DNA of 64,000 nucleotides from Nonomuraea typhae (lineage in GTDB: Bacteria > Actinomycetota > Actinomycetes > Streptosporangiales > Streptosporangiaceae), in the NCBI RefSeq assembly GCF_009760925.1, contig NZ_VRLV01000013.1:124001-188000 (forward strand), written 5' to 3'. The notes beneath the pieces are model-generated. The model did no database searches. It had not been told where the DNA came from and saw nothing but the letters and a program-made list of their open reading frames with translations. The translations under genes were made by a program, and so were the position numbers. Shown here piece after piece: positions 23,140-32,236 of this stretch. Each line of letters begins with the position of its first letter. Within the stretch, counting starts at the first letter, position 1.

Positions 23140-25575
23140 TCACAGCAGCCAGGCGTGCCCGGCTTCGTGCTGTGGGTTGGCGGCCAGGGCGAGCCGCAGG
23201 CATTCGGCCAGGTCATCAAGGTGCCCGGCCCCTTCGAGGTACCTGGCCAGCGCCACGGCCAGCCGCCAGCAGTGCTCGGCCCGGTTTTCCGCGGCGGCCC
23301 GCCGTACCGCTGCCACGAGGCCGGGGCGCTCGGTCTCGAACCACTCGAGCGGATCCCCGACCGTCACGCCGAGCGGGGTCCACCGGCCGGGCGGCGCCTC
23401 GTCCGCGCTCTCGAACCGCAGCCCGTTCGCCTGGTCGGCCAGGACCAGCCAGCCGTCCAGCAGCCGCCCGAGCGCCGCCCGCCGCTCTGCGGCGGTGAAG
23501 CCCGTGACGCTCGTGGTTCCCGTGACGCTCGTGGTTCCCGTGACGCTCGTGGTTCCCGTGACGCTCGTGGTTCCCGTGACGCTCGTGGTTCCCGTGACGC
23601 TCGTGGTTCCCGTGACGCTCGTGGTTCCCGTGACGCTCGTGGTCGTGGTTGCCGTGACGCTCGTGGTTTCCGTCGCTCCTGCGCCCCCCGTGGCTCCTGT
23701 GACTCCCAGGGTGAACTCGCGGACGGCCTCCTGCAGCCGGTAGCGCGGCGGCGAGGAGCGTTCGGCGAAATGTGCCTCCACGAGGCGTTCGAGCAGCTCC
23801 TCCGCCTCTGCGGGAGTGGTGTCCAGCAGCGCGGCGCAGGCCCAGGGCGCGAAGTCGGGCGCGTCCAGGAGGTGGATCCGCCGCAGCAGCCGCCGGGCGG
23901 CTTCGGGCAACCCGGCGTAGCCCAGCGACAACGCCTCCGCGACCGCCCGATACGCGGGCGCGGGCTTCCGCCTGGCCAGCCGCTCGGCCAGCCAGGACAC
24001 CCGGAGGCGCGGCTCGGCGGCCAGCCTGGCGCCCAGGACGCGGATGGCCAGAGGCGACCCGCCGCAGAGCCGTACCAGATCGCGCGCGGCCGGGACCTCG
24101 GCCGCGACCCGCCCGGCCCCGGCGACCTTGGCCAGCAGCGTCATCGCCGGCCCGCCCTCCAACGACGGCAGTTCCATCAGCGGCAGCACCCCTCGGCCCG
24201 AGCCCTTCGACGCGCTCACGACGGTTCCCGTGAGGCCCGGCATCCCCGGGAAGGGGCCCACGCCCGCTCCCAGCGCCGCCTGAAAGGCGCCCGATCCCCC
24301 GAACCCCCGGGCGCCCGGCCGGAACGCCTCCTCGGCCAGCCCGCCCAGCCCCGGCAGCACCGACCCCTGGGACGTGCCGCCCAGCCCGGGCAAGCGCGAC
24401 CCGCCGGTCAGCTCATCCAGGCTGGACCGGCTGGTGATCAGCACCGCGCACCGCGACCTCCCTGGCAGCAGCGGCAGCACCTGCCCCGCGTCCGCCACGT
24501 CGTCCAGCACGATCAACGCCCGCCGCCCGGCGAGCTTGCCCCGATAGACCTCGGCACGGTCCTCGACCCCGTCGGGCACCGCCTGCCCGGACACCCCCAG
24601 CCGCCGCAGGAACCCGCCCAGCACCTCTCCCGGCCCGCTCCCGCGCAGGCTCGCGTAGAGCAACCCATCGGGAAAGCACTCATGCACCCGATGAGCGACA
24701 TGTACGGCGAGCGCGGTCTTCCCCACCCCCGCCTCCCCGGAGACGACCGCCCCCGCCTCCTGCCGTAACAACCGGGCGAGAACGGCGCTCTCGTCGTCAC
24801 GCCCGACGAATCCGGCGGGCGCGTCGGGCAACCTGCCCGGCCGCTCGGCCACGCCCGTCTCGCCCCGCGCGACGGCCGCCTCGATCTCCAGCAGCCGCTC
24901 CCCCGGCACGAACCGCGCCCGCGCCTGGTCGAGCGCGACCAGGGCCTCGTCGGTCCGCCCCGACCGGTGCAGGGCCAGCGCCAGCTGCCCCCACATCCGC
25001 TCACGCAGCGGATGCTCGGCCACCAGCGCCCGCAGTTCCCCGGCCACCGCCGCGTGCTTGCCGAGCTGCAGCTCCAGATCCAGGCAGTCTTCGAGTACGG
25101 CGAGGCGGCGCTCGTTGAGCCGTTCGACCTCCCCGGCCAACGGCCCGAGCGCGACCCCCTCGAAGGCGGGCCCGCGCCACAGCGCCAGCGCCGCCCGATA
25201 GCACCTGCTCGCCTTCCAGGCGTGCCCCGCCCCCGCGAGGGCTCGTCCTTCATCCGCCGCCGCGAGGAAGGCGAGCATGTCCAGCTGATCGTCGCCGACT
25301 TTGAGCAGGTAACCTCCGGGAGTCGTCACGATCGTCTTGGGCGAGAGCCCGACATCGGTCATCAGGCGGCGTAGCCGTCCCACGCAGTTCTGCGCCTGCC
25401 GCCGCGCTGTCGGGGGCGGCCACTCGCCCCAGGCCAGCTTGACGATGGTCCCCACGGAGACGACCTGGTTGGCGCGGAGCAGCAGCAGGGCGAGGAGCTC
25501 ACGCTGGCGCGGGCCGGGTGGTTGCGCCAGCCGTTCACCCACCGTGATCTCGAGCGGGCCGAGAACGCGGAACAT
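23140..25575 (-). CDS. AfsR/SARP-type regulator with NB-ARC domain, internal TTSVTG repeats and shortened TPR region
   Basis: An 811-residue STAND regulator. Residues 1-90 form an OmpR-like DNA-binding domain (FRVLGPLEI, RQRELLALLLL, TTPGGYLL), and ~95-240 the bacterial transcriptional activation domain. The NB-ARC part has P-loop GEAGVGKTA near 280, LIVLDDV and CGGSPLAIRVLG. Two oddities stand out. A ~75-residue glycine-rich insertion lies between ITSRSSLDEL and GVLPLMELP, and a TTSVTG repeat tract spans ~635-690. The protein stops just as the first C-terminal TPR begins (GHAWLL), while relatives continue for several TPRs. One TTA codon is present (24768-24766). It is divergent from the ArsR-type gene. 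Confidence 0.85.
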   Translation of the reverse strand: MFRVLGPLEITVGERLAQPPGPRQRELLALLLLRANQVVSVGTIVKLAWGEWPPPTARRQAQNCVGRLRRLMTDVGLSPKTIVTTPGGYLLKVGDDQLDMLAFLAAADEGRALAGAGHAWKASRCYRAALALWRGPAFEGVALGPLAGEVERLNERRLAVLEDCLDLELQLGKHAAVAGELRALVAEHPLRERMWGQLALALHRSGRTDEALVALDQARARFVPGERLLEIEAAVARGETGVAERPGRLPDAPAGFVGRDDESAVLARLLRQEAGAVVSGEAGVGKTALAVHVAHRVHECFPDGLLYASLRGSGPGEVLGGFLRRLGVSGQAVPDGVEDRAEVYRGKLAGRRALIVLDDVADAGQVLPLLPGRSRCAVLITSRSSLDELTGGSRLPGLGGTSQGSVLPGLGGLAEEAFRPGARGFGGSGAFQAALGAGVGPFPGMPGLTGTVVSASKGSGRGVLPLMELPSLEGGPAMTLLAKVAGAGRVAAEVPAARDLVRLCGGSPLAIRVLGARLAAEPRLRVSWLAERLARRKPAPAYRAVAEALSLGYAGLPEAARRLLRRIHLLDAPDFAPWACAALLDTTPAEAEELLERLVEAHFAERSSPPRYRLQEAVREFTLGVTGATGGAGATETTSVTATTTTSVTGTTSVTGTTSVTGTTSVTGTTSVTGTTSVTGTTSVTGTTSVTGFTAAERRAALGRLLDGWLVLADQANGLRFESADEAPPGRWTPLGVTVGDPLEWFETERPGLVAAVRRAAAENRAEHCWRLAVALARYLEGAGHLDDLAECLRLALAANPQHEAGHAWLL
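23504..23671. repeat. 18-bp minisatellite inside the AfsR-type gene
   Basis: Seven perfect copies of GTGACGCTCGTGGTTCCC run from 23504 to 23629, followed by a truncated eighth and a variant ninth copy. Because 18 is a multiple of three, copy-number change would keep the frame and alter only the number of TTSVTG hexapeptides. Perfect identity implies recent expansion. Confidence 0.95.
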
Positions 25576-25708
25576 GGCGCACAGCCTCACCCATCGCCGC
25601 TGCTCGGGTCACCCTCTTTCGACCAGAACCGAAAGACCCTGCTTATGACACCAATATGACGAAATCTGTGGCCATAATGGCTGGGCACGCTCCCACGAAG
25701 AGGCTCGC

Positions 25709-26665
25709 ATGCTACGCATTCACTTCACCGGGGACGATCTCGCCCGCACCCGCCTGGCGCCCAGCGCCGACCCGCTCTGGGAGACGGTCTTCTGCCTCCA
25801 CCGGCTGTACGGCAGGCGCGGCCGTACCTTCTTCGCCGACTGGCTCACCCAGGTCACCCCGCGCCTTTCCGCGGAACCGATCGGCGGCCTGCGCTCCCTG
25901 GTGCCGCCCAGCCCCTACTTCCCCGACTTCCTCACCCCAGGCACCGGCGAGGAGACTCTGGACGAAAGCCTCGACACCATGTTGTCCACCCCGGGCAACC
26001 GGGTCAGGACCGAGGTCTCCAAACTGCCGGGCCGTACCTCCTGGGCCAGGGACCTGGCCAGGGCCGACGCCCCGGCGATGAGCGAACTGGCGCAGGCCCT
26101 GCGCTCGCTGCACCGGATCGCCATCGCGCCGTACTGGTCCCAGGTGCGCAACCAGATCGCCGCCGACCACGCGCGGCGGCTGCGCGCCTTCCACGCCGGC
26201 GGGGTCGAGGAGCTGTTACGCAGCCTGCGGCCCAGCATGCGCTGGCTGCCGCCCGTCCTGCACGTCAACTACCCGGTGGACCGGGACCTCCGGCTCGGCG
26301 GGCGCGGACTGCTGCTCATCCCCTCCTGGTTCTGCTGGGGCACACCGGTCAGCCTCGCCGACCCGGACCTGCCGCCGGTGCTCGTGTACCCGGTCGAGCA
26401 TCGGGGCACCTGGGTGCTGCCGCCGGGCGAGGGCGAGAGCGGCGACCCGGTGTCCGGGCTGCTCGGCCCCACGCGGGCGGCGGTGCTCCGGGCCACCAGG
26501 ACCGCGCGCTCCACCTCCCAGCTCGCGCGCCTCCTGCACATCGCCCCATCCTCGGCCAGCCAGCACGCCTCCGTGCTGCGCGCCGCCGGGCTGATCACCA
26601 GCAGCCGCGAGGAGAACTCCGTCATGCACACGATCACCGAACTGGGCGAAAGCCTCCTCGGCTGA
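25709..26665 (+). CDS. ArsR/DUF5937-type winged-helix transcriptional regulator
   Basis: A 318-residue regulator with a long N-terminal sensor region of the DUF5937 type (FTGDDLARTRLAPSADPLWE) and a C-terminal winged-helix domain. The recognition helix region is TSQLARLLHIAPSSASQHAS, followed by a wing and TELGESLLG. Such proteins are usually autoregulated repressors, but the ligand is unknown and no metal-binding cysteines are visible. It contains one TTA codon (26216). It is transcribed away from the AfsR-type gene, sharing a 130-bp promoter region. Confidence 0.85.
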   Translation: MLRIHFTGDDLARTRLAPSADPLWETVFCLHRLYGRRGRTFFADWLTQVTPRLSAEPIGGLRSLVPPSPYFPDFLTPGTGEETLDESLDTMLSTPGNRVRTEVSKLPGRTSWARDLARADAPAMSELAQALRSLHRIAIAPYWSQVRNQIAADHARRLRAFHAGGVEELLRSLRPSMRWLPPVLHVNYPVDRDLRLGGRGLLLIPSWFCWGTPVSLADPDLPPVLVYPVEHRGTWVLPPGEGESGDPVSGLLGPTRAAVLRATRTARSTSQLARLLHIAPSSASQHASVLRAAGLITSSREENSVMHTITELGESLLG

Positions 26666-26695
26666 CGCGCCCCCTCGGACGGGAGTCGCGCTCGC

Positions 26696-28159
26696 TCAAA
26701 CCGGCCACGTGTGGACGGGCTCGTTGGTGTGCATGCGCTCGATGTACTCCAGCGTCATCTCCCGCAACGCCTCGTGCCGGTCGCCGCCGATCGCCGTGAC
26801 CTTCTCCACCTGCCAGGTGGCGCCCGTACGCCCGGTCAGGCAGCGGCCCTCGATCACGCCCAGCAGGCGCTCGGCCACCGCCTTGTCCACGCCCCAGCGG
26901 TCGAGGCCCTCGTAGGCCATCGGCAGCAGGCGGCGCAGGATCAGCTCGACGGCCGGGACCTCGCCCGCGCCCGGCCAATACAGGCGGGCGTCGATGCCGT
27001 GGCGGGCGGCGGTGTTGAGGTTGTCCTCGGCCGCGGCGAACGACATCTGGCTCCAGATCGGCCGCTCGGCGTTCGGCAGCACGGCCATCAGGCCGTAGTA
27101 GAAGGCGGCGTTGGCGGCGACGTCGATCACCGTGGGCCCCGCGGGCAGCACCCGGTTCTCCACCCGCAGGTGCGGGGCGCCGTCCACGACCGCGTAGACG
27201 GGGCGGTTCCAGCGGTAGATGGTGCCGTTGTGCAGGGTCAGCTCGGGCAGGTGCGGGATGAGGCCGCGGTCCAGCAGCTCGCGCGGGTCCTCCTGCTCGA
27301 CCAGCGGCAGCAGGGCGGGGAAATAGCGGACGTTCTCCTCGAACAGATCGAAGACGCTGGTGATCCAGCGTTCGCCGAACCACACCCGCGGGCGTACCCC
27401 CTGCTCTTTCAGCTCGGCCGGGCGGGTGTCGGTCGCCTGCTCGAACAGGGTGATCCTGGTCTCGCGATGCAGTTCCTTGCCGAACAGGTAGGGCGAGTTC
27501 GCCGCCACGGCCACCTGCGCGCCCGCGATGGCCTGGGCGGCGTTCCAGTGGGCGGCGAACGCCTCAGGACTGACCTGCAGGTGCAACTGGACGCTGGTGC
27601 AGGCGGCCTCGGGGGCGACGCTGTCGGCGTGGGTGTCCAGCCGTTCGACGCCCTCGACGAGCAGGTGCAGATCCTCACCCCGGGCGGCGAAAATCTGCTC
27701 GTTGAGCAGGCGAAAGCGTGGATTGGCCGACAGGGTGCCCTCGCCGATGTCCTGCTCCCTGAGCGTCGGCAGAATCCCGATCAGGACCAGATGCCCGCCC
27801 TCGGACCTGGCCCGGGACTCAGCGTGGTTGAGCCGGGCCCGCACGTCACTCTCCAGCGCCAGCGCCCCGGCACCGTCGAGCGCCTGGGGCTGGATGTTGA
27901 TCTCGATGTTGAACTGGCCGAGCTCCGTGGCCCAGTCCGGCTGCGCGATGGCGGCCAGGACCTGGGCGTTGCGCATGGCGGCCTCGCCGCGTTCGTCCAC
28001 GATGTTGAGCTCGATCTCCAGCCCGGCCAGGGGGCGCTCAACCTCGAACCGGGCCTCGCGCAGCATCTGGGCGAAGACGTCCAGGCACCGTCGCACCTTT
28101 TCCCGGTAGGTCCTTCGGTCTTCACGACTGAACACGACGACTGGCACGTCCCTGCCCAT
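26696..28159 (-). CDS. GCS2-type glutamate-cysteine ligase family protein
   Basis: A 487-residue enzyme of the carboxylate-amine ligase/GCS2 superfamily. The N-terminal half holds the acidic metal/ATP elements (GLEIELNIVDERG, LGQFNIEINIQP), and later blocks include TSVQLHLQVSPE, HNGTIYRWNRPVY and LRVENRVLPAGPT. The family ligates glutamate to an amine or cysteine. Actinomycetes of this group are expected to make mycothiol rather than glutathione, so the true substrate is uncertain. ATG 28159 is chosen over an upstream in-frame ATG because the family begins MGRDVP-like. Confidence 0.85.
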   Translation of the reverse strand: MGRDVPVVVFSREDRRTYREKVRRCLDVFAQMLREARFEVERPLAGLEIELNIVDERGEAAMRNAQVLAAIAQPDWATELGQFNIEINIQPQALDGAGALALESDVRARLNHAESRARSEGGHLVLIGILPTLREQDIGEGTLSANPRFRLLNEQIFAARGEDLHLLVEGVERLDTHADSVAPEAACTSVQLHLQVSPEAFAAHWNAAQAIAGAQVAVAANSPYLFGKELHRETRITLFEQATDTRPAELKEQGVRPRVWFGERWITSVFDLFEENVRYFPALLPLVEQEDPRELLDRGLIPHLPELTLHNGTIYRWNRPVYAVVDGAPHLRVENRVLPAGPTVIDVAANAAFYYGLMAVLPNAERPIWSQMSFAAAEDNLNTAARHGIDARLYWPGAGEVPAVELILRRLLPMAYEGLDRWGVDKAVAERLLGVIEGRCLTGRTGATWQVEKVTAIGGDRHEALREMTLEYIERMHTNEPVHTWPV

Positions 28160-28304
28160 ACCACGGAATGTCGCACGATCTAGCCCAGATGACCACCCCG
28201 GGACAACCACCACACCTACCCGGTTCGCCCTTGTGAGGGTGAGCCCGGACGTGGGGAACTCGGCGACGCCTACCTGGGCGAGTGCTCCCCCGAAGAGGCG
28301 AAGG

Positions 28305-28937
28305 TCAGACCAGGCGGCGAGCGGTGGCCCAGCGGGAGAGTTCGTGGCGGTTGGACAGCTGGAGCTTCCGCAGCACCGACGACACGTGCGTCTCCACGGT
28401 CTTCACCGAGATGAACAGCTCCTTGGCGATCTCCTTGTAAGCGTACCCACGGGCGATCAGCCGGAGGACCTCGCGCTCGCGCTGGGTCAGGGAGTCCAGT
28501 TCGGGGTCGATCGGAGGCGCCTCGGAGGAGGCGAACGCGTCCAGGACGAAGCCCGCCAGCCGCGGTGAGAAGACGGCGTCGCCCTCGGACACCCGGCGGA
28601 TGGCGTCGGTCAGTTCCTTGCCGCTGATGTTCTTGGTGACGTATCCGCGGGCGCCGCCCCGGATCACGCCGATGACGTCCTCGGCGGCGTCCGAGACCGA
28701 CAGCGCCAGGAAGCGCACCTGGGCGCCGGAGCCCAGGACCCGCCGGAGCACCTCCTGCCCGCCGCCTCCGGGCATGTGCACGTCGAGCAGCACCACGTCC
28801 GGCTGCATCTCGGCGATCGCCTTCACCGCGGAGTCGACGTCCTCGGCCTCGCCGATGACCTGGATGGTCTCCCCGAGTTCGGCCCGGACCCCGGAGCGGA
28901 ACAGCCGGTGGTCGTCGACGATCAGGACCTTAATCAC
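28305..28937 (-). CDS. NarL/LuxR-family response regulator
   Basis: A 210-residue regulator. The receiver domain carries the acidic pair in VLIVDDHRLFRSGV, the phosphoacceptor Asp in VVLLDVHMPG and the conserved Lys in YVTKNISGKEL. The LuxR-type helix-turn-helix is LTQREREVLRLIARGYAYKEIAKEL...VKTVETHVSSVLRKL. GTG 28937 overlaps the end of the histidine kinase gene by eight bases, so the pair is coupled and surely forms one two-component system. Confidence 0.95.
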   Translation of the reverse strand: MIKVLIVDDHRLFRSGVRAELGETIQVIGEAEDVDSAVKAIAEMQPDVVLLDVHMPGGGGQEVLRRVLGSGAQVRFLALSVSDAAEDVIGVIRGGARGYVTKNISGKELTDAIRRVSEGDAVFSPRLAGFVLDAFASSEAPPIDPELDSLTQREREVLRLIARGYAYKEIAKELFISVKTVETHVSSVLRKLQLSNRHELSRWATARRLV

Positions 28938-30144
28938 GCTTCTCCACCTTCATCGTCAACATCACCTCTGTGCCCTCACCCGGCTCCGTGCGTACTCTGG
29001 CGCTGCCACCGTGCCGTTCCATTCTGCCGATGATGGACTCCCTGATGCCCATCCGGTCAGCCGGAACCTCGTCCATCTCGAAGCCCTTGCCTCGATCCTT
29101 CACGAAAACGGTGACTTCTTCACCCTCCACCTCCGCATAGACGGAAATGGAGGCGCTCTCAGAGTATTTCGCCGCGTTGACCATCGCCTGCCGCGACGCC
29201 TTCAGCAGCGCCGTGAGGCGGCCCTCGGCGTCGATCTCGATGTCGCCGACGCAGACCACCTCGATCGGGACGCCGTGCGCGTCCTCCTCCTCGGCGGCGA
29301 TCCGCCGCACGGCCGCGGCCAGGGTGACGTCCGCGTCCTGCTTGGGCTGGTAGAGCCAGTTGCGCAGCTCGCGCTCCTGCGAGCGGGCCAGCCGGGCGAC
29401 CTCGCGCGGATCGTGGGCGACCCGCTGGATGAGCGTGAGCGTGTGGAGCACCGAGTCGTGCACCATCGCCGCCATCTCCGCGCGTTCCTCCTGCCGGATG
29501 CGCTCACGCCGCTCGAGCTGGAGCTCCTTCCAGAGCCCGGCCAGCCAGGGCGCGATGATCACGATGAGGCCGACGACCACGACGACCGTGAACAACATGC
29601 CCGGCCGGGCGTCCCGCAGCTCGTCCTGGGCGATGAGGAAGCCGAGCCCGCCCGCCGCGACCAGGATGACGCCGAGCACCGTCCTGACCCGGTTCTTGCG
29701 GATGCTCTTGGTGCCGCCGGCGATCCACTCCCTGCGCCGGTCGGGGTCGGCCTGCTGCCAGAGGATGAGCGCCCCGATGCCGCCGACCGCGAACGGGATC
29801 ATCCCGACCCCGCCCTGCGAGGCCCCGGTGATCCACCCGAACGCAAACAGGGCCACCCCGATCGCGACGAACGCGGCGAGCTGGCTCCAGTCACGCTGAG
29901 GCGGCTGTCCTTCGTACGGCTCCCGCGGCGTGACCATCCACAACACGCAGTAGGCCACGGCGCCGACACCGTCGACCACGGACAACAGCACGAACGCCAG
30001 CCGGATCACGACGGGATCCAGCTTCAGCTGGTCGGCCAGCGCCTGCGCGACGCCGCCCACGAGGCGGCCTTCCATCCGCCGGCGCATGCGGCGGTAGGGC
30101 GCCTCGGCGGGGGCGGGCTCGGCGAGAGTCTTCTGGTCAGCCAT
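28930..30144 (-). CDS. PspC-domain sensor histidine kinase
   Basis: A 404-residue membrane kinase. An N-terminal PspC domain (RRRMEGRLVGGVAQALADQL) leads into several membrane helices, then a HisKA_3-type dimerisation segment (MAAMVHDSVLHTLTLIQRVAHDP) and a HATPase domain (AMVNAAKYS, FVKDRGKGFEMDEVP, RMGIRESIIGRMERHGG). The architecture resembles the MacS-type kinases of Streptomyces that control development and envelope genes. ATG 30144 is chosen because PspC begins soon after. It is divergent from a second PspC protein at 30251, which may be a target or modulator. Confidence 0.93.
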   Translation of the reverse strand: MADQKTLAEPAPAEAPYRRMRRRMEGRLVGGVAQALADQLKLDPVVIRLAFVLLSVVDGVGAVAYCVLWMVTPREPYEGQPPQRDWSQLAAFVAIGVALFAFGWITGASQGGVGMIPFAVGGIGALILWQQADPDRRREWIAGGTKSIRKNRVRTVLGVILVAAGGLGFLIAQDELRDARPGMLFTVVVVVGLIVIIAPWLAGLWKELQLERRERIRQEERAEMAAMVHDSVLHTLTLIQRVAHDPREVARLARSQERELRNWLYQPKQDADVTLAAAVRRIAAEEEDAHGVPIEVVCVGDIEIDAEGRLTALLKASRQAMVNAAKYSESASISVYAEVEGEEVTVFVKDRGKGFEMDEVPADRMGIRESIIGRMERHGGSARVRTEPGEGTEVMLTMKVEKRD

Positions 30145-30250
30145 AACACCGTCATCGTCACACGTCCGGAGGGGTGCGGGCATCAGGGAACTACCCCCAG
30201 GGTCGGCTCAGGGGTGTCCCGGATGCGTGCACCCCTTGGGTGCGGTCACG

Positions 30251-31975
30251 ATGGTGTACATGAAAGAAGCACCATCGCGAGAATCCCGGCCCCTGTGTCG
30301 CAGCGGGGAAGGGCGCATCCTGTTCGGGGTGTGCGCCGGGCTGGGCAGGCACACGGGGATCGATCCGGTGGTGTTCCGGGTCGGATTCGCCGTTCTGCTG
30401 TTCGGCTCCGGGATGGGCTTCTTCCTCTACATCGCCGCCTTCATGCTGATGAAGGACACGCGGGGCCTGCCCGGCATGATCGAGCAGTGGACCCGGCGCG
30501 ACTTCGACGCCGAGGCCGTCATGGCGCTGCTGACCGCAGTGCTGGGCTTCGGGCTCGGCATCAACCTGGCCACGGTGTGGCTGGACACCGGCACGCTGGT
30601 CGTGGGCCTGGTCATCGTCTTGGCGCTGCTGGCCGCGCACGCCAGTGGCGTGGACCTGCTGGCGCTGGCCCGCTCGATGCCCGAACGGCTCAGCCGCAGG
30701 CAGCGCGCCACCCCTGAGCCCATGGTGCAGCAGCACGGCCGCCCTGAGCCGGGCCGCGCCATGGTTGACATCGCCTTCGCGGCCGAGGCGGCGGCCCCGC
30801 CGTACACACCGCGCAAGCCGTACACCGCGGAACCGGCCCACACGCCGGCGGAGACGCGGCAGGACGCGGCGGACACGCGGCACGACACCACGGAGTCGCG
30901 GCAAGAGCGGCAAGACCAGGAAGACCGGGACGACCGGCAAGACGCCCCGGTGGCGCCGCAGGCCGCCGAGAGCCAGGAGACCACCGAGGTGCCCATCCCC
31001 TACGGCGAGGAGCTGGACGAGCCGAAGGGCACCCGTGTCCTGCCCGCCGCCGGCCGCACGCCGACCCGCGAAGAGGCCATGCTGCGCGTCGAGGCGATCA
31101 TGCGCGAGAAGCGCGCCGCCCGCCAGGCCGCGGATGCCGGCGCGAGCGCCCGTTCGCACGCCGAAGCCCCCGAAACGCCCCGGCAGCCGCAGCCGCCACG
31201 CCCGGCCGAGACGCCCAGGGAGCGCATCCCGTACGGCGAGCCGTTCGCCCCCCACGGCCCCTACCAGCCGCTCGACCCCGCCAGACGCGGCGGCTACTCC
31301 CCCTATGACCCGGCCCTGTACCGAGGGCAGACCCCGCCTCCGGCGCCCGTGACCAAGAAGCGTCCGCGCTCCTTCATCGGTGTGATCACGGTGCTCCTGT
31401 CATTGATCATTGGAGGGATCGTCGTGGCTGTCCAAAGCGGGTCGGCCCAAGGTGTGAACCCGGCCGCCATAGGCGCGTCGGTGCTCATCACGGTCGGCGC
31501 GGGCCTGCTGGTCGCCGCCTGGTGGGGACGTGGCGCGGGGCTGGTCGCGCTGGGCACGGTCGTGGCGGTGGTCATCGCCTTCGGCATGATCGTGGGCGGC
31601 CTGCCCAAGCGGGTGGGCGACCGTACCTGGACCCCGACGACCTTGGCGGAGACGAGCGGCACCTACGAGGTGGGCGTCGGCGAGGGCCGGTTGGACCTGT
31701 CGGAGCTGAAGATGCCGCCGGGTTCGCGGGCGCAGTTCAACGCCTCGGTGTCGGTGGGTGAGCTGATGGTGATCGTGCCGGCATCGGCGCGGGTGGAGGT
31801 GCACGCGACGGCGAGGGTGGGCGACATCACGATCGACCAGTCGCTGCGCGGCGGCGTGGACGTGGAGTTCGACAAGGTGCTGGAGCCGGAGACGAAGCCG
31901 AAGGGCGCGGTCTCGACGATCGTGCTGAACCTGCGGGGCGGCATGGGCGATGTGGAGGTGCGTCGTGCCGCGTGA
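30251..31975 (+). CDS. PspC domain membrane protein with LiaF-like C-terminal domain
   Basis: A 574-residue membrane protein. The N-terminal PspC domain (GRILFGVCAGLGRHTGIDPVV) is followed by two spans and a ~220-residue charged, proline-rich linker. Then come three spans (IGVITVLLSLIIGGIVVAV; ASVLITVGAGLLVAAWW; LGTVVAVVIAFGMIVGG) and a C-terminal beta-rich domain (VGVGEGRLDLSELKMPPGS, VSVGELMVIVPASARVEV) of the cell-wall-antibiotic-response/LiaF type. It probably senses or relays envelope stress together with the divergent PspC kinase. The start is taken at ATG 30251; ATG 30260 is equally possible. Confidence 0.85.
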   Translation: MVYMKEAPSRESRPLCRSGEGRILFGVCAGLGRHTGIDPVVFRVGFAVLLFGSGMGFFLYIAAFMLMKDTRGLPGMIEQWTRRDFDAEAVMALLTAVLGFGLGINLATVWLDTGTLVVGLVIVLALLAAHASGVDLLALARSMPERLSRRQRATPEPMVQQHGRPEPGRAMVDIAFAAEAAAPPYTPRKPYTAEPAHTPAETRQDAADTRHDTTESRQERQDQEDRDDRQDAPVAPQAAESQETTEVPIPYGEELDEPKGTRVLPAAGRTPTREEAMLRVEAIMREKRAARQAADAGASARSHAEAPETPRQPQPPRPAETPRERIPYGEPFAPHGPYQPLDPARRGGYSPYDPALYRGQTPPPAPVTKKRPRSFIGVITVLLSLIIGGIVVAVQSGSAQGVNPAAIGASVLITVGAGLLVAAWWGRGAGLVALGTVVAVVIAFGMIVGGLPKRVGDRTWTPTTLAETSGTYEVGVGEGRLDLSELKMPPGSRAQFNASVSVGELMVIVPASARVEVHATARVGDITIDQSLRGGVDVEFDKVLEPETKPKGAVSTIVLNLRGGMGDVEVRRAA

Positions 31976-32168
31976 GGTGGACAAGCCGCGCCAGCTGCAC
32001 AGGACGGACTGGATGGCGCTGCTCAGCGGTTTGCTCTTCCTGGTCCTGGGCATCCTGCTGGCAACAGAGTCGATCACCGAGCCGGTGATCCTGGTGTCGC
32101 TGACGGTGGTCGGGCTCGGCTTCGCGGGGCTCGTCGCGGTCGTCGCCAAAGTAACCAGGCGTAAGTAA
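31965..32168 (+). CDS. 67-residue two-span membrane protein
   Basis: GTG 31965 lies inside the end of the PspC/LiaF-like gene (11-bp overlap) and has GGAGG upstream, so it is translationally coupled. The product has a basic N-terminus and two hydrophobic segments (ALLSGLLFLVLGILLA; VILVSLTVVGLGFAGLVAVVA) and a KVTRRK end. It probably works with the upstream envelope-stress protein. No family is named. Confidence 0.75.
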   Translation: MPREVDKPRQLHRTDWMALLSGLLFLVLGILLATESITEPVILVSLTVVGLGFAGLVAVVAKVTRRK

Positions 32169-32171
32169 CCC

Positions 32172-32199
32172 TTGACCAGGACAATCATGGGCGTACGTT
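32172..32199 (+). promoter_or_regulatory. putative promoter of the cox cluster
   Basis: TTGACC (32172-32177) and TACGTT (32194-32199) are spaced by 16 bp, about 40 bp before the coxS start. A GGGAGG ribosome site precedes the ATG. Confidence 0.4.
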
Positions 32200-32236
32200 G
32201 GCGGTGTCCACCTTGCCCCCCTGAGAGGGAGGACGT

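Noticed and set aside
23504..23671. Short regular repeats that could be mistaken for a CRISPR array
   Set aside because: Units are adjacent without spacers, are 18 bp long, and lie in frame inside a coding gene.
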